Shown: positions 59,519 through 64,000 of the stretch, one piece after another
Layout of the letters: every line of letters starts with the position of its first letter
Position numbering within the stretch: the first letter of the stretch is position 1
Assembly: GCA_003020965.1 (NCBI GenBank)
Contig: PXRL01000012.1
Coordinates: forward strand, 1 to 64,000
DNA: 64,000 nucleotides
From: Halobacteriales archaeon QS_4_69_225
GTDB taxonomy: Archaea; Halobacteriota; Halobacteria; Halobacteriales; Haloarculaceae
Direction of reading: 5' to 3'
Made by a program: the position numbers and the translations under genes
The notes under the pieces: generated by a model
The model's database searches: none
What the model saw: only the letters and a program-made list of their open reading frames with translations
What the model was told of the DNA's origin: nothing

Positions 59519-59683
59519 ATGGACGGCAAAAAGCGGCTCGCGTACAGCCTCCTCTGCGTCGGCGTGGCGTTCGTCGGCGTCTTCCACTTCGTCTTCTCGA
59601 CGGTGTACAGCTACGGACTCCGGGAGGTGAGCGGGCTGTTGGTGGCGGCGGCGCTGTTCGGACTCCTGCTCGTCAACGCTTGA
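59519..59683 (+). CDS. Small two-helix membrane protein, 54 aa
   Basis: MDGKKRLAYSLLCVGVAFVG, a first helix (about 8-26), a loop YSYGLREVS and a second helix (about 36-54). Divergent from the DRG gene and 85 bases before rpl11. Function unknown. Confidence 0.65.
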   Translation: MDGKKRLAYSLLCVGVAFVGVFHFVFSTVYSYGLREVSGLLVAAALFGLLLVNA

Positions 59684-59738
59684 CCGCCGGCGGCCGCGAC
59701 GGCCGGCCCGAGCGCGCCCGTGACCCGAATCGACAACG

Positions 59739-59747
59739 CTTAAAACC
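59739..59747 (+). promoter_or_regulatory. TATA-like box of rpl11
   Basis: CTTAAAACC, 22-30 nt before the rpl11 ATG at 59769; a leaderless start is expected. Confidence 0.45.
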
Positions 59748-59768
59748 GCGGCGACGCTTCCCCTTCGT

Positions 59769-60260
59769 ATGGCTGGAACTATCGAGGTACTCGTTCCCGG
59801 CGGAGAGGCCGATCCGGGGCCGCCGCTCGGGCCCGAGCTCGGCCCGACCCCCGTCGACATCCAGGCGGTCGTCGGCGAGATCAACGACCAGACGGAGGCG
59901 TTCGACGGCACCGAGGTCCCCGTCACCGTCGACTACGACGACGACGGCTCCTTCGACATCGACGTCGGCGTTCCGCCGACGGCGGCGCTCGTCAAGGACG
60001 AACTCGGCTTCGAGACCGGCTCCGGCGAGCCCAACGAGGAGTTCGTCGCCGACATGTCCGCCGAACAGCTGAAGACCGTCGCCGAGCAGAAGCTCCCGGA
60101 CCTGCTGGGCTACGACGTCCGCAACGCCGCAAAGGAGGTCGCCGGCACCTGCGCCTCCCTCGGGGTCACCGTCGAGGGCGAGGACGCCCGGACGTTCAAC
60201 GAGCGGCTGGAGGATGGCGAGTTCGACGGGGTCTTTGACGAGGCCGAAGCGGTAGCGTAG
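59769..60260 (+). CDS. rpl11: Ribosomal protein L11 (uL11)
   Basis: 163 aa large-subunit protein at the GTPase centre. MAGTIEVLVPGGEADPGPPL then GPELGPTPVDIQAVVGEIND is the classic N-terminal domain; the RNA-binding C-domain has LLGYDVRNAAKEVAGTCASL then GVTVEG. It ends with the acidic FDEAEAVA, as in other haloarchaea. Its last codons are duplicated four times downstream, which is unusual. Confidence 0.98.
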   Translation: MAGTIEVLVPGGEADPGPPLGPELGPTPVDIQAVVGEINDQTEAFDGTEVPVTVDYDDDGSFDIDVGVPPTAALVKDELGFETGSGEPNEEFVADMSAEQLKTVAEQKLPDLLGYDVRNAAKEVAGTCASLGVTVEGEDARTFNERLEDGEFDGVFDEAEAVA

Positions 60261-60520
60261 GCCGAGTCAAAGGCTCGAAAAGACTCACTCCGTTCGTCTT
60301 TTCGGTGTTTTTGCTGAGGCGGAGCCAACGGCGTAGCCGAAGCGAAAGCTCGAACCCGAGCGGAGCGAGGGTTCGGTGTCTTCGACGAAGCCGAAGCAGC
60401 AGCGTAGGCGAAGTCGAAGGCTCGGGGCGCGAGCGGAGCGAGCGGCCCGGTGTCTTCGACGAGGCCGAAGCGGTAGCGTAGGCTTCCTCGAAGGTTCGAA
60501 AAGAGCGCTGTCTGAATTTT
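60229..60520 (+). repeat. Fourfold tandem copy of the rpl11 3' end plus hairpin
   Basis: Four units of about 72-75 bases begin near 60229, 60303, 60374 and 60449. Each starts with a version of GTCTTTGACGAGGCCGAAGC and could encode VFDEAEAVA, VFAEAEPTA, VFDEAEAAA, VFDEAEAVA, each followed by TAG in the same relative place. Each unit then has a palindrome with diverged arms (AAAAGAC/GTCTTTT in unit 1, GAACCC/GGGTTC in unit 2). The first unit is the true gene end. T runs follow unit 1 (CTTTTCGGTGTTTTT). Confidence 0.8.
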
Positions 60521-60691
60521 GTGAGACCGACCCGGGTTGTATCGGTTGTCCGTAGCGTCTCGATTGTTCGATCGGCAGGGGACCGGCCGCCGGCGTCGCT
60601 CGAGACCCTGAGCACCGTTGTGGTCGACGGAACGACGGCCGTGGACCCGTCCGACCCAAGACATTTGACGCAGCTCCGCTGAGCTACGGGC

Positions 60692-61639
60692 ATGCGCCGC
60701 CGTTCACTCCTGGCGACCGCCGCTATGTCCCTTCCCCCATTGGTCGCTGGGTGCACCGGTCCCGGCGGTGAGAGCAACGCCGCGGAAATCGCCACAGCCC
60801 GGCTCAAAATGACGACAATCGCCGACGCGGACCTCCCACCGAAGGTCCTCCATACAGTCCGTCCCACGGAAGGCGACGACTCGAGAACCCGGCTGTTAAA
60901 CCGGATCCTCGACGGCGGTGCGACAACCAAAGCAACCCGGCCGCCGTTCCCCGAGCAGCGTCATCTCGCGTATCAAGACGGCGTCTACGAACTGTCGTTC
61001 GAGGTGATCGAGGAAACGCTGGCCACCAGGTACGCCGTGACGGTGGATATCGTCACGGGGACCGTCCGCGAGGCCGACGCGATCCAGTTCGCTGACCTCC
61101 CGCAGGTCGACGGGGAGAAGTTTGCTGGCAAGGGCCTGGCCGATGGCGACCCGGTCGGGGTCGGAACGACGTTCCTCTATACGGACGCAGAGCGCGAGCA
61201 CTCCGTCCTCGTCCCCGAGTCGGAGTACTCGTATATCACCTGGGCGGATGGGACCGAAGCCGAGTGGGCCGTCGATGACGCCGACGAAACGACGCTGAAC
61301 ACGTATCGCTATTCCGGCGAGCAGGTGACGACGGCCGCCGCCTACGGCCGTCGGATGCGCGAACGGTTCACGTTCGAACTCTCGGGACCGTCGGCGGCCG
61401 AGCGAGACATCCTCGAGACGGCGATCGCGAACGACTCGTACATCGTCGGGTCTGACGAGCCGCTGTCCGATGGGTTCCGTGCGCTCGCCGACCGGTTTCG
61501 CGGACACGAACAGGCCCACGGGCTCGATGAAGACGGTGAAGGCGACCTGAGCGGTCCGTATCTGGTTCGGTACGAAGGTGACGTGTACTGGACGTCGCTC
61601 GCCGTTCGAAGTGGCGTCCTCACGCCGACGGCGACGTGA
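60692..61639 (+). CDS. Lipoprotein of unknown function, 315 aa
   Basis: Begins MRRRSLLATAAMSLPPLVAG then Cys: a twin-Arg-like signal and lipobox. The mature domain is alpha/beta with charged repeats but no motif I know; it contains DGVYELSFEVIEETLATRYA and YLVRYEGDVYWTSLAVRSG. Monocistronic. Confidence 0.7.
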   Translation: MRRRSLLATAAMSLPPLVAGCTGPGGESNAAEIATARLKMTTIADADLPPKVLHTVRPTEGDDSRTRLLNRILDGGATTKATRPPFPEQRHLAYQDGVYELSFEVIEETLATRYAVTVDIVTGTVREADAIQFADLPQVDGEKFAGKGLADGDPVGVGTTFLYTDAEREHSVLVPESEYSYITWADGTEAEWAVDDADETTLNTYRYSGEQVTTAAAYGRRMRERFTFELSGPSAAERDILETAIANDSYIVGSDEPLSDGFRALADRFRGHEQAHGLDEDGEGDLSGPYLVRYEGDVYWTSLAVRSGVLTPTAT

Positions 61640-61865
61640 CGCGGCCTCTTCGGTGGGCTAATTCGCCGAACGGCTGATTCAGCGGAGAGTCGCTGAATGA
61701 AACCAATCCACACTGCTGACTCCATCCCCCATATTCGGTAGTCCATTACGTTACGCCGGACAGCCCTCTCCAAGCGAGAGGAAGACGAAACGGCCGCGTA
61801 ATCAAATCGGATCCGAGGGCCCCACAAGCCCCATCCTCTTGTCGCTCCCGCTGGTAGCGTCGGGC

Positions 61866-62282
61866 ATGGCGGAGGCCGACGTCCCCACCGACCGGCCGGT
61901 GCTGCTGTTCGACGGCGTCTGCAACCTCTGTAACGGGCTGGTCCGGTGGGTCATCGAGCGGGACGACGGGCAGTTCCGGTTCGCGCCGCTGCAGTCGGCG
62001 GCCGGTCGGCGGCTGCTCGAGCGACACGACCTGCCGGTCGACGACCTCGATACGGTCGTACTCGTGGTCGACGGGGAGTGTCACACGAAGTCGACGGCCG
62101 CGCTGCGGGTGCTGCGACGGCTCGGCCTGCCGTACTCGCTGGGCTACCCGCTGGTCGCGGTGCCGCGGCGGCTCCGGGACCGCGCTTACGACCTCGTGGC
62201 CGAGCACCGCTACGGCGCCTTCGGCCGCCGGGACGCCTGCATGCGGCCGGCGCCGGAGCGACAGGAGCGGTTCCTGGAGTGA
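61866..62282 (+). CDS. DCC-family (DUF393) thiol-disulfide oxidoreductase
   Basis: 138 aa from MAEADVPTDRPVL. VLLFDGVCNLCNGLVRWVIE has the D-x-x-C-x-x-C motif of the family, and DGECHTKSTAALRVLRRLGL and YSLGYPLVAVPRRLRDRAYD follow. These predicted thioredoxin-fold enzymes handle disulfides, with substrates mostly unknown. Cytosolic or peripheral. It precedes rpl1 by 119 bases on the same strand, but the rpl1 promoter lies in the gap. Confidence 0.9.
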   Translation: MAEADVPTDRPVLLFDGVCNLCNGLVRWVIERDDGQFRFAPLQSAAGRRLLERHDLPVDDLDTVVLVVDGECHTKSTAALRVLRRLGLPYSLGYPLVAVPRRLRDRAYDLVAEHRYGAFGRRDACMRPAPERQERFLE

Positions 62283-62307
62283 CGGCCGCACGGCGGCGGT
62301 TCGACGC

Positions 62308-62401
62308 GTTTAAGTGCGTCATCTTCCTCCGTACAGACGAGACAGGCAGCGCCTGTTTCACGCCGTAGAAGCCGATCAGGCACCGACTACGGAGGTGAAC
62401 G
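62308..62401 (+). promoter_or_regulatory. Promoter and leader of the rpl1-rpl10 operon
   Basis: A TATA-like GTTTAAGTG at 62308-62316 predicts a start near 62340 and a leader of about 60 nt. It contains a small stem region (CAGGCAGCGCCTG) and ends with GGAGGTG at 62391-62397 before the ATG. Archaeal L1 binds its own mRNA by mimicry of its rRNA site, so an autoregulatory element here is plausible from family knowledge. Confidence 0.5.
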
Positions 62402-63040
62402 ATGCCAGATTCGATAGAGGACGCAGTATCTCGCGCGATCGACGAGGCCCCCGAGCGGAACTTCGAGGAGACGGTGGACCTCGCTGTCAACCTGCGCGAC
62501 TTAGACTTAGACGACCCCAACAACCGGGTGGACGAGAGCATCGTCCTACCGTCGGGTACGGGCCAGGACACGCGTATCATCGTCTTCGCCGAGGGTGAAA
62601 CCGCCATCCGTGCGGAGGAGGTGGCGGACGAGGTGCTCGGCGACGAGGACCTCGAGGACCTCGGCGACGACGACGACGCGGCGAAGGACCTCGCGGACGA
62701 GACGGACTTCTTCATCGCGGAGGCCAACCTGATGCAGGACATCGGCCGCTATCTCGGGACCGTGCTCGGTCCCCGCGGGAAGATGCCGACGCCGCTGCAG
62801 CCGGACGACGACGTCGTCGAGACGATCGAGCGGATGAAAAACACCGTCCAGGTGCGCTCCCGCGACCGACGGACGTTCCACACGCGCGTCGGCGCCGAGG
62901 ACATGTCCGCCGACGAGATTTCGGACAACATCGACGTCATCCTGCGTCGGCTGTTCACGGACCTCGAGAAGGGACCGCAGAACATCGACGCGGTGTACGT
63001 GAAGACGACGATGGGGCCGGCCGTGGAGGTGCCCGCATGA
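62402..63040 (+). CDS. rpl1: Ribosomal protein L1 (uL1)
   Basis: 212 aa. [40 protein letters not shown] and [20 protein letters not shown] then TPLQPDDD are conserved L1 segments; RNA-binding loops are intact. A strong SD (GGAGGTG) precedes the ATG, unlike many leaderless genes here. The stop overlaps the L10 ATG, so translation is coupled. Confidence 0.98.
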   Translation: MPDSIEDAVSRAIDEAPERNFEETVDLAVNLRDLDLDDPNNRVDESIVLPSGTGQDTRIIVFAEGETAIRAEEVADEVLGDEDLEDLGDDDDAAKDLADETDFFIAEANLMQDIGRYLGTVLGPRGKMPTPLQPDDDVVETIERMKNTVQVRSRDRRTFHTRVGAEDMSADEISDNIDVILRRLFTDLEKGPQNIDAVYVKTTMGPAVEVPA

Positions 63041-64000
63041 GCGCCGAGGCCGACCGCCGGACCGAGACGATTCCGGAGTGGAAGCGCGAGGAGGTCGACG
63101 AGCTGACGGCCTTCATCGAGCGGTACGACTCCGTCGGAGTCGTCGACGTCACCGGCATCCCGAGCCGCCAGCTCCAGGACATGCGCCGGGGGCTGTACGG
63201 CACCGCCGCGCTGCGCATCTCGCGGAACACGCTCATCGAGCGGGCCCTCGAGGAGGCCGGCGGCGAACGGTCGTCGCTGACCGAGCACGTCTCCGGTCAG
63301 GTGGGGCTCATCGGGACCGACGACAACCCCTTCGGACTGTACCAGCAGCTCGAGGCCTCGAAGACGCCCGCGCCGATCAACGCGGGCGAGGTCGCCCCCA
63401 ACGACATCGTCGTCCCCGAGGGCGACACGGGGGTCGACCCCGGGCCGTTCGTCGGCGACCTCCAGCAGGTGGGTGCCAACGCCCGCATCGAGGGCGGCTC
63501 CATCACGGTCGTCGAGGACTCTACCGTCCTCGAGACCGGCGAGGAGGTCTCCGCCGACCTCGCGAACGTGCTGAGCGAGCTGGGCATCGAGCCCAAGGAG
63601 GTCGGGCTCGACCTCCGGAGCGTCTTCTCCGACGGCGTGCTGTTCGCCCCGGAGGAGCTCGACATCGACGTCGACGACTACCGCGCGGACGTCGAGTCGG
63701 CGGCCGCCGGGGCACGGAACCTCGCGGTCAACGCCGACTACCCGACCGCCCGGACCGCGCCGACGCTGCTGTCGAAGGCGACCGGCGAGGCCAAATCCGT
63801 CGGCCTCTCGGCGGCCGTCGAGAGCCCCGACCTCGCCGACGACCTCGTCTCGAAGGCCGACGCCCAGGTGCGGGCGCTCGCGGCGGCCGTCGACGACGAG
63901 GAGGCGCTGCCCGATGAACTTCGGGACGTCGAGGCCCCGGCCGCCGGCGCGGCGCCGGCCGCCGACGAGGAGGCCGACGAGGGCGAATCGAGCGACGAAG
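63037..64000 (+). CDS. rpl10: Ribosomal protein L10/P0 (uL10), 3' end beyond window
   Basis: At least 321 aa in the window. [40 protein letters not shown] and [19 protein letters not shown] define uL10, the stalk base that carries L12 dimers; [18 protein letters not shown] is in the archaeal P0 extension. The acidic C-terminal tail ([11 protein letters not shown]) is under way at the window edge, so only a short end is missing; L12 probably follows. ATG overlaps the rpl1 stop. Confidence 0.97.
   Translation, partial: MSAEADRRTETIPEWKREEVDELTAFIERYDSVGVVDVTGIPSRQLQDMRRGLYGTAALRISRNTLIERALEEAGGERSSLTEHVSGQVGLIGTDDNPFGLYQQLEASKTPAPINAGEVAPNDIVVPEGDTGVDPGPFVGDLQQVGANARIEGGSITVVEDSTVLETGEEVSADLANVLSELGIEPKEVGLDLRSVFSDGVLFAPEELDIDVDDYRADVESAAAGARNLAVNADYPTARTAPTLLSKATGEAKSVGLSAAVESPDLADDLVSKADAQVRALAAAVDDEEALPDELRDVEAPAAGAAPAADEEADEGESSDE

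Overview
The window is chromosomal DNA of a haloarchaeon (class Halobacteria). It is GC-rich, its proteins are very acidic, and many genes have a TATA-like box 20-30 nt before the start codon with little or no leader. It carries archaeal markers: rpl11, rpl1-rpl10, SRP19, Gar1, FEN-1, diphthine synthase, a presenilin homologue, an archaeosortase and a PGF-CTERM surface protein. There is one tRNA gene (Thr, anticodon CGU), no rRNA and no CRISPR array.

Layout. 1-9 kb: start of formate-THF ligase, a universal stress protein, a BCCT osmolyte carrier whose frame stays open into an ABC-2 ATPase, the ABC permease, and a fumarate-reductase-like flavoprotein. 9.4-12.4 kb: an aldehyde dehydrogenase directly followed by a ThDP enzyme. 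12.9-18.2 kb: a copper locus (HMA chaperone, Lrp-TRASH regulator, CopA ATPase, membrane-anchored HTH protein, Met-rich secreted protein). 18.4-22.6 kb: a propeller protein, a membrane protein with a damaged 3' end, an ArdC pseudogene, 5-formyl-THF cyclo-ligase and the remnant of a paralogue. By eye, about 9.2-21.7 kb is less GC-rich than its flanks and holds pseudogenes, so it looks like an accessory block.

22.5-31.2 kb: DUF420 protein, acylphosphatase, Nnr, pyruvate kinase, an internally deleted aldehyde dehydrogenase, an M24-like protein, two PfkB kinases (one KDG-kinase-like) and BolA; this is partly lower Entner-Doudoroff sugar metabolism. 31.5-34.3 kb: a TnpB-only IS605-type element cleanly splits the second gene of an HTH operon. 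34.6-44 kb: housekeeping genes and transporters (FEN-1, GNAT, methyltransferase, MFS, ornithine cyclodeaminase family, presenilin homologue, Gar1-SRP19, a BAT-type regulator, a secreted nuclease). 44.1-55.5 kb: tRNA-Thr with partial duplications, a low-complexity surface protein, Trm5, Dph5, and then an archaeosortase locus: ArtA, a Tat-exported protein, a second sortase-like protein and, upstream, a PGF-CTERM surface glycoprotein. 55.7-64 kb: glyoxalase-like protein, lipoproteins, a DRG GTPase, rpl11 followed by a fourfold repeat of its own 3' end, a DCC protein, rpl1 and most of rpl10.

Most unusual points: the two-sortase cluster beside its likely substrate; the fourfold copy of the rpl11 tail plus hairpin; tRNA-Thr 3'-end copies in both orientations; a row of four triloop hairpins near a long inverted repeat; and a TnpB insertion whose removal restores a reading frame.
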